Assembly (NCBI RefSeq): GCF_023242315.1
Contig: NZ_JALLIY010000007.1
Span: forward strand, 62,001 to 126,000
Length of the DNA: 64,000 bases
Reading direction: 5' to 3'
DNA from: Pseudomonas sp. MWU13-2105
GTDB lineage: Bacteria > Pseudomonadota > Gammaproteobacteria > Pseudomonadales > Pseudomonadaceae
Shown here: positions 47,167 through 56,022 of the stretch, piece by piece
Position numbering within the stretch: position 1 is the stretch's first letter
Layout: every line of letters begins with the position of its first letter
Translations under genes and position numbers: made by a program
Notes under the pieces: model-generated
Seen by the model: the letters and a program-made list of their open reading frames with translations, nothing else
The model's database searches: none
What the model was told of the DNA's origin: nothing

Positions 47167-49020
47167 TCAAAGGTCCAGGGTGACGTCGTACTCGTTCAGC
47201 CAGGTATTGAGGCCGATGGCCATTTCCATCCCGATTCGGTTCTGGCGCGAAGACGACGCACCGATGTCCGTGCCCAGCAACTGCTGGATGCGCTTGCTGT
47301 CCAGCAGTGGCGCGGCTGGCGCATGGGGGTCGTCGACAATTTGCTGCATGGAGGTTCGCAGCTGTTGCTCGTAGGCTGGATCCTGGGTCGCGGGGTAGGG
47401 GTTCTTGACGCGGTCAAGAATGGAGGCGGGCAACAGGTCCTTCACGGCGGCGCGCAGGATGCTTTTTTCCCGACCATCGAAGGCTTTCATTTCCCAGGGG
47501 ATATTGAAGGCGTAGTCGACCAGGCGGTGATCGCAGAACGGCACCCTGACTTCCAGTCCCACCGCCATGCTCATACGGTCCTTGCGGTCGAGCATGATTT
47601 GCATGCAGCGCGTCAAGTGAACGTAGGTTTCCTGGCGCATGCGCCGGTTGACCGCGCTTTCCCCGGGCAGGACAGGGACTTCGCTGATGGCCTGGGCGTA
47701 GCTGTCTTTCAGGAAGGCCTGGATATCGAGCTTCTTGACTAGGTCGGGCGCCAGCAGGGCCTTGCCATCAAAGTATTTACCGGTGGCCGAGGTCATCCAG
47801 CCGAAGAAGTTCTCGGAAATAGCCTGCGGATCGTGGAACCAGCGGTAGCCACCGAACAGTTCGTCCGCCGCCTCACCCGACAGGGCGACAGTGGAGTGCT
47901 TGCGCACTTCCTCGAAGAGTCGATAGAGCGACGGCCACATGTCGCCCCAGAAGGCGGGAGGCAGGTCCAGCGCACGCACGACCTTGACGTGCAGTTGCGG
48001 ATCGGCCATCAGCGCGCTGTCGAGAATCACCTCCTCATGTCTGGAGTGGATCTGCTCCACCAGTGCCTTGACGAAAGGGGCATCGGGGGTGAGGTTGAAG
48101 TTGTTGGCGACAAAGTCCTGGCCGTGCTCGCGGAACTCCAGGGAGAAGGAGCGAATATTGCCTTTGCCGCTTTGCAGGAGCTTTTTCGACGCCAGTGCGG
48201 TGATGATCGAGGAGTCGAGGCCGCCCGACAGCAGGCTGCACAAGGGGACATCGGCGACGACCTGGCGGCCGACGATGTCTTCCAGCAGGTCGCGCGTGTG
48301 GCTGATGGTCTGGCCTAGGTCATGCTCGTGCTCGCGGGCCTCCAATTGCCAGTAGCGCTGGCGGTTGAGCCCATCCTGGGTCACGCGTATCCACTCGCCG
48401 GGCAGCACCTCGTGCATACCTTCGAAGATGGCATGCCCGGGTGTCTTGACCATCTCCAGGATTTCACGCAGACCATCGGCCTTGACCCGGCGTGGCACCA
48501 GGGGATTGGCCAGCAGTGCCTTGGGTTCGGAGCCGAAGATCACGCCGTCGCGGGTTTGATAGTAAAACAGCGGTTTTACGCCCGCGCGGTCACGAACCAA
48601 TAGCAGTTTTTGGGTATGAACGTTCCAGATAGCAAAGGCATAGATGCCGTTCAGATGATCGACAAAGGACTCACCCCATTCAAGATAGGCCACCAGCACC
48701 ACTTCGGTATCGCTGAGTGTGGTGAACCGGTGACCGCGAGCGCGCAGCTCCGCGCGCAACTCTTGAAAGTTGTAGACCTCACCGCTGTAGGTGATAACCG
48801 CGGCATCCTGCCCCTGCTTATCCTTGGCCAGCATCGGTTGGCTGCCACCCTCCAGGTCAATCACCGACAGGCGTCGATGACCGAACCCCACCGGGCCCTT
48901 GATCCATAGGCCTTCGGCATCGGGGCCGCGCAACGCCATGGTGTCGGTCATATCTTGCAGGACATGACGTTGAGAACGCAGATCCTGGCCGTACGAAACC
49001 CAGCCTGTGATTCCACACAT
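47167..49020 (-). CDS. Glutamine-dependent asparagine synthase-like amidotransferase
   Basis: A 617-residue class B asparagine synthase homologue. The N-terminal Ntn glutaminase is intact: the Cys nucleophile follows the initiator Met (MCGITGWV), and RGPDAEG, YSGEVYNFQELR and SDTEVVL are present. The synthetase domain has the PP-loop LCSLLSGGLDSSIITAL and ALSGEAADELFGGYRWF. It should use glutamine ammonia and ATP to amidate a carboxylate. Beta-lactam synthetases share this fold but lack a working glutaminase Cys, so amidation is the better guess. It precedes the KamA gene by 84 bases. It may serve a dedicated metabolite rather than general asparagine supply. Confidence 0.85.
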   Translation of the reverse strand: MCGITGWVSYGQDLRSQRHVLQDMTDTMALRGPDAEGLWIKGPVGFGHRRLSVIDLEGGSQPMLAKDKQGQDAAVITYSGEVYNFQELRAELRARGHRFTTLSDTEVVLVAYLEWGESFVDHLNGIYAFAIWNVHTQKLLLVRDRAGVKPLFYYQTRDGVIFGSEPKALLANPLVPRRVKADGLREILEMVKTPGHAIFEGMHEVLPGEWIRVTQDGLNRQRYWQLEAREHEHDLGQTISHTRDLLEDIVGRQVVADVPLCSLLSGGLDSSIITALASKKLLQSGKGNIRSFSLEFREHGQDFVANNFNLTPDAPFVKALVEQIHSRHEEVILDSALMADPQLHVKVVRALDLPPAFWGDMWPSLYRLFEEVRKHSTVALSGEAADELFGGYRWFHDPQAISENFFGWMTSATGKYFDGKALLAPDLVKKLDIQAFLKDSYAQAISEVPVLPGESAVNRRMRQETYVHLTRCMQIMLDRKDRMSMAVGLEVRVPFCDHRLVDYAFNIPWEMKAFDGREKSILRAAVKDLLPASILDRVKNPYPATQDPAYEQQLRTSMQQIVDDPHAPAAPLLDSKRIQQLLGTDIGASSSRQNRIGMEMAIGLNTWLNEYDVTLDL

Positions 49021-49083
49021 ACTTTGCTCCCTTATTTGCTTTATGTTGTTATTTTACTTTCTATGCTCTTGAACGACGCACGC

Positions 49084-49116
49084 AAAAACCGCCTCCGCTC
49101 GAAAAAGAGGGAGGCG
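49084..49116 (-). terminator. Terminator-like hairpin between MFS and asparagine-synthase genes
   Basis: On the minus strand CGCCTCC pairs with GGAGGCG around a 13-base loop, followed by GTTTTT. It may partly or fully separate the exporter unit from the downstream enzymes. Confidence 0.6.
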
Positions 49117-49150
49117 TTGTTATTGTTTAAGAGTATTTCTGGGTGGGGCT

Positions 49151-50674
49151 TTAGTTGGTTGCCAAGCGCTGTTTTGATTGCGGTGCAAATATCGCCAGGC
49201 TGATAGCGGCGAGTAACCAGACGCCGATGCCACCATATAACATCAAGATACCAAAGCCGTGGGTCAGGGCGTCGTGAATAGCACTTGATGGTACCAGGGT
49301 ATTGAAGTTCTGGCTGATCAGCGTATTGCCGGAAGAAATCGAATCGGCCAGCGCGTGGAGTTGTGCAGTGTCGATAGTATCCGGCAAGTGTTGTTTCAGT
49401 TGTGTGTACACGGCCTGTGAAAGAATAAGTCCCATCAGCGCAATATTGATGGCCAGCGAAATCATCCGGGCGCTCATGTCGATACCCGATGCCATGCCTG
49501 CGCGACTGCTGTCCACGGAGCCGGTGGTGGTGTTGGTGACGGGCGTATTGGTGATGCCCAGGCCGATACCGGCAATCAGGCAGCCGGGTAGCAGGGTCAG
49601 CCAGCTGGCCTGTTCCAGGCTGCTGCCATATTTCATCAGCATGAAGCCCAGGCCGATGGTAAAGAGCCCGCAAGGAATCACGATGCCCGGGCGGTAGCGC
49701 AAGGCAAGCCGCTCACCGATGGGTGGGAACACCAGGGTCGGCAGGGTATAGGCGAGCAAGGACAGGCCGGCGGTGATCGGGTCGTAGCCCAGCCCGCTCT
49801 GGAAGTAGATGGGCAGGTAAATCATGAATGGCCAGAAGCTGAAGTTCATGCCGATCGAACCCAGCAGCGCGCCGGAAAAATTGCGGATCCTGAACACCGA
49901 GAAGTCGAACATGGGATGGGAGTGTTTCTTTTCCGCATACAGGAACAGCATGAAACTGATCACCGTCGCGGCCAGGATGCACAGGGCCTGGGTGCTGCCA
50001 AAGCCCAGGTCAGGGCCCTGGGTGATGTAGTAGGCCAAGCCGAAGACTGTCAGGGACAGGGTCACGATGCCCATGGAATCGAGTTTCCTGACTTGTGGAT
50101 CGCGTGACTCTTCGACACCGGTGAACACCAGGAGCAGGGTCACGGCGGCAATCAGCACGTGGACCAGGAACACCCACTGCCAGCTGGAAATTGCCACGAT
50201 CAGGCCCCCAATGATCGGCCCGAAGCCCAGGCCCATGCCGAATACGATGCCCCAGGCACCAAAGGCTTTGCTTCTCTCACGTCCTTCCTGGAACTGATGG
50301 GACAGGATGGCGACCTGTGCGATCAGCATCGCACCGCCCGCCAAGCCCTGAAGGAATCGGCTGGCGATCAGTACCGAGACATCCTGTGCCAGGCCGCAGA
50401 TCAATGAGGTGATACCAAACGCCAGGATGCTGATAATGAATACGCGGCGACGGCCAAGGCGATCAGCCAGGGTGCCGGTGGCCATCATGATGGTTGTGCA
50501 GGCAATGGTGTAGGCATTCATGATCCATTGCATTTGTTTAAAGTCGGCCTGCAGCACTGTTTCCAGTCCAGGCAGAATAACCGGGACACTGGATATCTCC
50601 AGGCCGAACATCAGGGACGCCAGGCAGATAGCCGCCAATGCGATCCGGTTTTTTGAACCGTGGGAAAGGGACAC
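49151..50674 (-). CDS. MFS drug:H+ antiporter, DHA2 (14-TM) family
   Basis: A 507-residue exporter with about 14 helices. Family motifs are the first-helix LASLMFGLEISSVPVILPGL, the loop 2-3 motif A (GTLADRLGRRRVFIISI), and motif C-like GMGLGFGPIIGGLIV. DHA2 pumps eject amphiphilic drugs or self-made compounds using the proton gradient. I prefer the GTG at 50674, which has GGAG seven bases upstream, to the TTG at 50680. It lies between the ferric-reductase-like gene and the amidotransferase gene of the cluster. Export of, or immunity to, the cluster product is the natural role, though not proven. Confidence 0.85.
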   Translation of the reverse strand: MSLSHGSKNRIALAAICLASLMFGLEISSVPVILPGLETVLQADFKQMQWIMNAYTIACTTIMMATGTLADRLGRRRVFIISILAFGITSLICGLAQDVSVLIASRFLQGLAGGAMLIAQVAILSHQFQEGRERSKAFGAWGIVFGMGLGFGPIIGGLIVAISSWQWVFLVHVLIAAVTLLLVFTGVEESRDPQVRKLDSMGIVTLSLTVFGLAYYITQGPDLGFGSTQALCILAATVISFMLFLYAEKKHSHPMFDFSVFRIRNFSGALLGSIGMNFSFWPFMIYLPIYFQSGLGYDPITAGLSLLAYTLPTLVFPPIGERLALRYRPGIVIPCGLFTIGLGFMLMKYGSSLEQASWLTLLPGCLIAGIGLGITNTPVTNTTTGSVDSSRAGMASGIDMSARMISLAINIALMGLILSQAVYTQLKQHLPDTIDTAQLHALADSISSGNTLISQNFNTLVPSSAIHDALTHGFGILMLYGGIGVWLLAAISLAIFAPQSKQRLATN

Positions 50675-50759
50675 AGACAAGCTCCTTGCAATTATCGAAT
50701 AACGAAAATTGAAATTGATCCATAGTGCGAATGGAAACTTAACGACAATACACGGCGGC

Positions 50760-51437
50760 TCAGTGTGCGGCGCTGCCCTGTACTTTAAGTGGTGAGCGTT
50801 TGACCCAGGCGGCTACGCGCAGACCATAGACAGTCAGTAGTAGGCCAACGCAAAGGATAACGTGAAGTTCCACTGTGGGGCGGTGCAGGGTATAGATGGT
50901 GAATGCTGAGAGAAACATTGACCACAAATAGTAACTGCCTAGCCGATGCAGCCATTGCCAGAGGCTACTTCCCAACCAGGCAGCCGTCCGGTCAAAGGAG
51001 GTGGCGACCATTGCGTACATGAACAGGTAACCGATAGCGCCGAGAATGCTGAAGGCAAATGGCGGTTTTGCCGTATCGAACAGCGCCGGTGCCGCGATGG
51101 CAAAGGCAATGACTGCTGACAGATGCACGGTGTGGGCCATGGCGAAAGCAACCGCCAGGTAGCGCCGGTTACGTTTGAGCCAGTGAGTCAGGGGGGCAGG
51201 CCATAGCGCCTGGAGTGCCGAAGCGGCGAATGCCGTGCAGAACAAAACCAGCGCACAACGCGCCGAGAATACCGAGATGTTGCGCACACCTGCCACATCA
51301 GGTTGGGCGACCCAGATTGTCAATGCGACAGCTACAATTGCTGTCGTCAAGCTGGCACAGAGGCGCCAGCCTTCCTGCCATTTTCCATAATAGCTTGGGG
51401 TCGTCATGCCGACTGCCTCAAATAAATTCGCGTCCAT
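50760..51437 (-). CDS. Ferric-reductase-like transmembrane (heme b) protein
   Basis: A 225-residue membrane protein with six or seven hydrophobic helices. Conserved-looking helices RRYLAVAFAMAHTVHLSAVI and WLHRLGSYYLWSMFLSAFTI carry paired His residues in the pattern of the ferric reductase/MsrQ domain, which binds heme b across the membrane. No flavodoxin or FAD domain is attached, so an electron donor must be separate. The ATG at 51437 has GGAGG very close; the ATG at 51407 with GAGG eight bases upstream is an equally good start. It is the first gene behind the strong promoter at 51512-51540. Its role in the cluster is unclear. Confidence 0.65.
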   Translation of the reverse strand: MDANLFEAVGMTTPSYYGKWQEGWRLCASLTTAIVAVALTIWVAQPDVAGVRNISVFSARCALVLFCTAFAASALQALWPAPLTHWLKRNRRYLAVAFAMAHTVHLSAVIAFAIAAPALFDTAKPPFAFSILGAIGYLFMYAMVATSFDRTAAWLGSSLWQWLHRLGSYYLWSMFLSAFTIYTLHRPTVELHVILCVGLLLTVYGLRVAAWVKRSPLKVQGSAAH

Positions 51438-51511
51438 GCTCCTCCAGTCAGCACCCGTATCCGGCAGTTTTGACAGGAGATTATTTGAATCTATGTGTCC
51501 TTATTTTTCTG

Positions 51512-51540
51512 ATTATCTGACTGAGCATTCAATATGTCAA
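51512..51540 (-). promoter_or_regulatory. Near-consensus sigma-70 promoter of the accessory cluster
   Basis: On the minus strand TTGACA (51540-51535) and GATAAT (51517-51512) are separated by 17 bases. Transcription would start near 51505 and read into the ferric-reductase-like and exporter genes. The surrounding gap is AT-rich. Confidence 0.75.
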
Positions 51541-51655
51541 GATGTATCAGGGTGTGGTTGTCCGGTAAATTCCCTGCTATGAGGGCGATTGAAAGGCGGG
51601 CTGATCAGGGCGGATTGCTATTGCGCAGGTAGCCGAAGGAGGGGGATCAACGCGC

Positions 51656-51682
51656 AAAAAAAAGCCCGCACAAGGCGGGCTT
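51656..51682 (-). terminator. Rho-independent terminator of the small lipoprotein gene
   Basis: AAGCCCGCC TTGT GCGGGCTT on the minus strand is followed by a run of T. It separates this gene from the accessory cluster promoter. Confidence 0.88.
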
Positions 51683-51718
51683 CCTTTTTACTGCCGGATG
51701 TTCTCCGGCAGGCTTCCA

Positions 51719-51964
51719 TCAGGAGCCGGTGGCTTCCTTGGATTGCTCTTGTGCCGCTGCTTTGCTGGATTCAGCCTGAGCTTTGGCAGCATCGGCGTTT
51801 TCCTTGGCGGCCTCGTTCACCTTATCCTGAGCCTCGCTCATGCTTTTCTGAGCGTCTTGAGCGTGTTGGTTGGCGTCTTGAGCTTTGTCCTCGGATTTTT
51901 TATCGCAGGCGGCGAGACCGAGGGTAGCGGTCAACATCAAGGCAATAGCTAAAGTCTTACGCAT
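51719..51964 (-). CDS. Small Ala/Lys-rich lipoprotein, 81 aa
   Basis: An 81-residue lipoprotein with signal peptide MRKTLAIALMLTATLGLAAC; LAAC is a clear lipobox, leaving a mature chain of ~61 residues. The mature part is highly charged and rich in Ala, Lys, Glu and Gln with heptad-like spacing (e.g. AQDKVNEAAKENADAAKAQA), so it probably forms a helical coiled coil in the periplasm. GGAGCAACACCCC precedes the ATG. Similar small lipoproteins are common in pseudomonads, but I do not know a function. It has its own terminator and is not part of the cluster. Confidence 0.8.
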   Translation of the reverse strand: MRKTLAIALMLTATLGLAACDKKSEDKAQDANQHAQDAQKSMSEAQDKVNEAAKENADAAKAQAESSKAAAQEQSKEATGS

Positions 51965-52129
51965 GGGGGTGTTGCTCCTGTGTGGATATCACTGACTACT
52001 GGCCTTCAGAACACGCTCCCAAGGGTTAAGTTCCTTGATTTTAAAAGATATATAAGTACCGACCGAACGGAACTTTTTCTCTGTGTTTCGTTTTTTGGCT
52101 GCGTTTCTCCGGATGAGAACCACCCGTTC

Positions 52130-52606
52130 ATGACCCAGAACCCGATTTTCGAGCGTGCTACCCGCTTTCTCAGTGCCATCCGCCACTGCCAGGTCCTCGG
52201 ACTGCGTTTGCACAGCGCCGATGCCCAGGGCCTGACCGTGCTCCTGCCATACAGCGCCGAGATCGTCGGCGATCCGCAGACCGGGGTGATCCACGGCGGC
52301 GCGCTGACGACCCTGATGGACACCGCCTGTGGCATGGCCACCCTGTGTGTGTTGCCCGAGTTCGAGGTCTGTCCGACCCTGGATCTGCGCATCGACTATA
52401 TGAACCCGGCGGCGCCCCTCAAGGATGTCTACGGTTTTGCCGAGTGCTATCGGGTGACCCGCGACATTATCTTCGCCCGTGGCTTTGCTTATCAGGATGA
52501 TCCCCAACAGCCCATCGCCCACGTGGTCGGCACGTTCATGCGCATGGGCAAGGGGATCAAGGGCGCCCGGAGCTTCAGCGGTTCGCTCAACGGCGGTGCG
52601 GCATGA
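52130..52606 (+). CDS. PaaI/4HBT-family hotdog thioesterase (first of pair)
   Basis: A 158-residue single hotdog-fold protein. The core helix and loop motif is GVIHGGALTTLMDTACGMAT, with DLRIDYMNPA as the following strand. The family hydrolyses acyl- or aryl-CoA thioesters in the cytoplasm. The frame opens at 51980, but I start at the ATG at 52130, where homologous sequence begins; no strong Shine-Dalgarno is visible. Its stop overlaps the next thioesterase start (ATGA). The pair precedes htpG as in P. aeruginosa, as I recall. Substrates are unknown. Confidence 0.85.
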   Translation: MTQNPIFERATRFLSAIRHCQVLGLRLHSADAQGLTVLLPYSAEIVGDPQTGVIHGGALTTLMDTACGMATLCVLPEFEVCPTLDLRIDYMNPAAPLKDVYGFAECYRVTRDIIFARGFAYQDDPQQPIAHVVGTFMRMGKGIKGARSFSGSLNGGAA

Positions 52607-53058
52607 GCAACGACTTCAAGGCTCTGCTGCAGCAGGCCCACCAGCAGGGCGACTACGGGCAATTGCTGCAGCGCATCCCCTACGCCAAGCTGATCGGTAT
52701 CCATTGCTCGCGGCGGGGCGACGAACTGTTGTTCTGCCTGCCGGCGAACCAGGACAATATCGGCAACCCCTTGCTGCCGGCGATTCACGGCGGGGTCATC
52801 GCCGGATTCATGGAGCTGGCCGCGGCCCTGCACCTGCTGGTATTGACCGGCTCGCCGGGGGTGCCCAAGGTCATCGACTTTTCCGTCGACTACCTGCGCG
52901 CCGGGCAATATCGCGATACTTATGCCCAATGCCAGCTTTGTCGCCAGGGCCGACGGGTGGCGAACGTTGCCATCACCGCCTGGCAAAGCAGCGCGGCCGA
53001 GCCGATTGCCACCGCCCGCGCCCACTTCAAGATCGAGGAAACGCTCCCGGGCACTTGA
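52603..53058 (+). CDS. PaaI/4HBT-family hotdog thioesterase (second of pair)
   Basis: A 151-residue hotdog protein with core IHGGVIAGFMELAAALHLLV and the strand KVIDFSVDYLRAG. It differs clearly from its neighbour at 52130-52606 (the HGG is followed by VIAGF rather than ALTTL), so the pair is not a recent duplication. Translation is coupled to the first gene by an ATGA overlap, so the two may form a heteromer. Function is thioesterase by family only. htpG follows 90 bases downstream. Confidence 0.84.
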   Translation: MSNDFKALLQQAHQQGDYGQLLQRIPYAKLIGIHCSRRGDELLFCLPANQDNIGNPLLPAIHGGVIAGFMELAAALHLLVLTGSPGVPKVIDFSVDYLRAGQYRDTYAQCQLCRQGRRVANVAITAWQSSAAEPIATARAHFKIEETLPGT

Positions 53059-53148
53059 AATCCCCGTCATAGCCCCCAACTTTGATGACAACCCGCCGCC
53101 AACCCTTTCGGGGGGCGGCCACTGCCATCCAATTGGAGTTTGATGACC

Positions 53149-55053
53149 ATGAGTGTGGAAACTCAAAAGGAAACCCTGGGCTTCCAGACCGAGGTGAAGC
53201 AACTGCTGCACCTCATGATCCATTCGCTGTATTCCAACAAGGAAATTTTCCTTCGCGAATTGATCTCCAACGCCTCCGACGCTGTCGACAAATTACGTTT
53301 CGAAGCCCTGTCCAAGCCAGAGTTGCTGGAAGGTGGCGCGGAACTGAAAATCCGCGTGAGCTTCGACAAGGACGCCAACACCGTCACCCTCGAAGACAAC
53401 GGTATCGGCATGAGCCGTGACGATGTGATCACCCACCTGGGGACCATCGCCAAATCCGGCACTGCCGACTTCATGAAAAACCTCTCCGGCGACCAGAAGA
53501 AGGACTCGCACCTGATCGGTCAGTTCGGCGTGGGCTTCTACTCGGCCTTTATCGTCGCCGACCAGGTTGAAGTGTTCAGCCGTCGCGCCGGTCTTTCCGC
53601 CAGCGAAGGCGTGCACTGGTCGTCCAAGGGCGAAGGCGAGTTCGAAGTCGCCACCGTCGAGAAGGCCGACCGCGGTACCCGTATCGTCCTGCACCTGAAG
53701 TCCGGTGAGAACGAATTCGCCGATGGCTGGCGCCTGCGCAACATCATCAAGAAGTACTCCGACCATATCGCCCTGCCGATCGAGCTGCCGAAAGAAGTGG
53801 CCGCGGTCGAAGGCGAGGAGAAGCCGGCGCAGGAATGGGAAACCGTCAACCGCGCCAGCGCCCTGTGGACCCGTCCGCGCACCGAGGTGAAGGACGAGGA
53901 ATACCAGGAGTTCTACAAGCACATCGCCCATGACTACGAGAATCCGCTGAGCTGGAGCCACAACAAGGTCGAAGGCAAGCTGGAATACAGCTCGTTGCTC
54001 TACGTACCGGCCCGCGCGCCGTTCGATCTGTACCAGCGTGAAGCACCCAAGGGCCTCAAGCTCTACGTGCAGCGCGTATTCGTCATGGACCAGGCCGAAT
54101 CCTTCCTGCCGCTGTACCTGCGCTTCATCAAGGGCGTGGTCGACTCCAACGACCTGTCCCTGAACGTGTCGCGGGAAATCCTGCAGAAAGACCCGATCAT
54201 CGACTCGATGAAGTCGGCGCTGACCAAGCGTGTCCTCGACATGCTGGAAAAACTGGCGAAGAACGAGCCTGAGCAATACAAGGGCTTCTGGAAAAACTTC
54301 GGCCAGGTCATGAAAGAAGGCCCGGCTGAAGATTTCGCCAACAAGGAAAAAATCGCCGGCCTGCTGCGCTTCGCCTCCACCCAGGGGGACGACGGCGAGC
54401 AGGTGGTGTCCCTGGCCGAATACCTGGCCCGCGCCAAGGAAGGTCAGGACAAGATCTACTTCCTGACCGGCGAAACCTACGCTCAGGTCAAGAACAGCCC
54501 GCACCTGGAAGTCTTCCGCAAGAAAGGCATCGAAGTGCTGCTGCTGACCGATCGTATCGACGAGTGGCTGATGAGCTACCTCAACGAGTTCGACGGCAAG
54601 AGTTTTGTCGATGTGGCGCGCGGTGACCTGGACCTGGGCAACCTGGACTCGGAAGAGGACAAGAAGGCTGCCGAGGAAGTCGCCAAGACCAAGGAAGGCC
54701 TGGTTGAGCGGATCAAGACCGCCCTGGGCGACGCTGTCAGCGAAGTGCGGGTTTCCCACCGCCTGACCGACTCCCCGGCGATCCTGGCCATCGGTGAGCA
54801 GGACCTGGGCCTGCAGATGCGCCAGATCCTCGAGGCGAGCGGGCAGAAGGTGCCGGACTCCAAGCCGATCTTCGAATTCAACCCGGGGCACCCGCTGATC
54901 GAGAAGCTCGACGGCGAGCCGGACGAGGACCGCTTCGGCGATCTGTCGCACATCCTCCTCGACCAGGCGGCCCTGGCGGCCGGTGACAGCCTGAAGGATC
55001 CGGCGGCTTATGTGCGCCGTCTGAACAAGTTATTGGTTGAGTTGTCGGTTTAA
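53149..55053 (+). CDS. htpG: Hsp90-family molecular chaperone HtpG
   Basis: A 634-residue Hsp90. The N-terminal GHKL ATPase domain shows [34 protein letters not shown], and [17 protein letters not shown]; the middle domain has the catalytic-arginine region [20 protein letters not shown]; the C-terminal dimerisation domain follows. It remodels client proteins with DnaK. I start at the ATG at 53149 ([12 protein letters not shown]) because GGAG is ten bases away; the ATG at 53143 would be too close. A strong terminator follows. Confidence 0.98.
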   Translation: MSVETQKETLGFQTEVKQLLHLMIHSLYSNKEIFLRELISNASDAVDKLRFEALSKPELLEGGAELKIRVSFDKDANTVTLEDNGIGMSRDDVITHLGTIAKSGTADFMKNLSGDQKKDSHLIGQFGVGFYSAFIVADQVEVFSRRAGLSASEGVHWSSKGEGEFEVATVEKADRGTRIVLHLKSGENEFADGWRLRNIIKKYSDHIALPIELPKEVAAVEGEEKPAQEWETVNRASALWTRPRTEVKDEEYQEFYKHIAHDYENPLSWSHNKVEGKLEYSSLLYVPARAPFDLYQREAPKGLKLYVQRVFVMDQAESFLPLYLRFIKGVVDSNDLSLNVSREILQKDPIIDSMKSALTKRVLDMLEKLAKNEPEQYKGFWKNFGQVMKEGPAEDFANKEKIAGLLRFASTQGDDGEQVVSLAEYLARAKEGQDKIYFLTGETYAQVKNSPHLEVFRKKGIEVLLLTDRIDEWLMSYLNEFDGKSFVDVARGDLDLGNLDSEEDKKAAEEVAKTKEGLVERIKTALGDAVSEVRVSHRLTDSPAILAIGEQDLGLQMRQILEASGQKVPDSKPIFEFNPGHPLIEKLDGEPDEDRFGDLSHILLDQAALAAGDSLKDPAAYVRRLNKLLVELSV

Positions 55054-55065
55054 ACTCGTCGTACG

Positions 55066-55090
55066 AAAACCCGCTTCGGCGGGTTTTTTT
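55066..55090 (+). terminator. Rho-independent terminator of htpG
   Basis: AAACCCGC TTCG GCGGGTTT stem with a UUCG tetraloop, running into seven T in all. Confidence 0.95.
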
Positions 55091-55119
55091 ATCCTTGGAT
55101 GTTTTTATCGGAGTCCGAA

Positions 55120-55848
55120 ATGAGCCAAGTTACTGTGAGTTCGGTGGTCTATCAGATCGATGGCCAGTCCTATGAGAGTCGTCTGGCCTTTGACGCCGGT
55201 CACAAGGGGCCGCGCCCGGGCCTGCTGATGGCACCGAACTGGATGGGCGTCAGCGCCGGTGCCGAGAAGATCGCCCAGGCGGTGGCCGCCAAGGGCTATG
55301 TGGTGTTGATCGCCGACCTCTATGGTCAGTCGGTTCGCCCGGGTAACAACGACGAAGCCGGCGCGGCGATGATGCCGTTGAAAAATGACCGTGCCCTGTT
55401 GCGCAAGCGCATGCAGGCGGCGCTCGAAGCGCTGCAAGGCCAGGAGTTGGCGGCGGTGGACACGGCGAAGCTGGCGACTTTCGGTTTCTGCTTTGGCGGT
55501 TGCTGCTCGCTGGAGCTGGCCCGTACCGGCGCGCCGTTGAAAGCCACCGTGTCGTTCCACGGCACGCTGGATACGCCGAACCTGGCGGATGCGAAGAGCA
55601 TCAAAGGTTCGGTGCTGGTGCTGCATGGCGCTTCCGACCCGTTGGTGCCGAAAGAGCAACTGCCGGCATTTGAAGAGGAAATGAATGCCGCGGGTGTCGA
55701 TTGGCAGTTGTTGAGCTATGGCGGCGCGGTGCATTCCTTCACCGATCCGCACGCCAATGTCCCGGGCATGATGATGTATGACGCGAAGACCGCTGGCCGC
55801 GCGTTCGTGTCGATGCACAACCTGCTGGAAGAAGTGTTCAAGGGCTGA
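55120..55848 (+). CDS. Dienelactone hydrolase family protein
   Basis: A 242-residue alpha/beta hydrolase of the dienelactone hydrolase family. The nucleophile Cys is in FGFCFGGCCSLELA, the acid in LHGASDPLVPKEQL and the His in GGAVHSFTDPHAN, giving the usual Cys-Asp-His triad. True dienelactone hydrolases open lactones in chlorocatechol degradation, but no such pathway is nearby, so the substrate is open. I start at the ATG at 55120 with GGAG seven bases upstream rather than at 55099. The htpG-DLH order is conserved in Pseudomonas. Confidence 0.9.
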   Translation: MSQVTVSSVVYQIDGQSYESRLAFDAGHKGPRPGLLMAPNWMGVSAGAEKIAQAVAAKGYVVLIADLYGQSVRPGNNDEAGAAMMPLKNDRALLRKRMQAALEALQGQELAAVDTAKLATFGFCFGGCCSLELARTGAPLKATVSFHGTLDTPNLADAKSIKGSVLVLHGASDPLVPKEQLPAFEEEMNAAGVDWQLLSYGGAVHSFTDPHANVPGMMMYDAKTAGRAFVSMHNLLEEVFKG

Positions 55849-55905
55849 GTCTTGTAAGGTCCATGGCTTGATCATGGGCCTTCTGGCGCTCTTGAGGGGC
55901 TCTTA

Positions 55906-55990
55906 GCGGGCAAGCTCCGCTCCCACAGGATCGAGTCGCACCGAAAACTCTCGGTCAGACACGAACATTGTGGGAGCGGAACTTGTCGCA
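55906..55990. repeat. REP pair (family A, degenerate)
   Basis: AGCGGGCAAGCTCCGCTCCC and the inverted TGTGGGAGCGGAACTTGTCG bracket about 40 bases. The right unit has changes from the consensus. Confidence 0.8.
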
Positions 55991-56022
55991 TCGCCGCAAA
56001 GAACGATAACGCGGTCTAGCGT

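Noticed and set aside
41348..51540. Accessory block as an integrative element or prophage
   Set aside because: No integrase, transposase, tRNA target or flanking direct repeat was found; simple insertion by homologous flanks is more likely.
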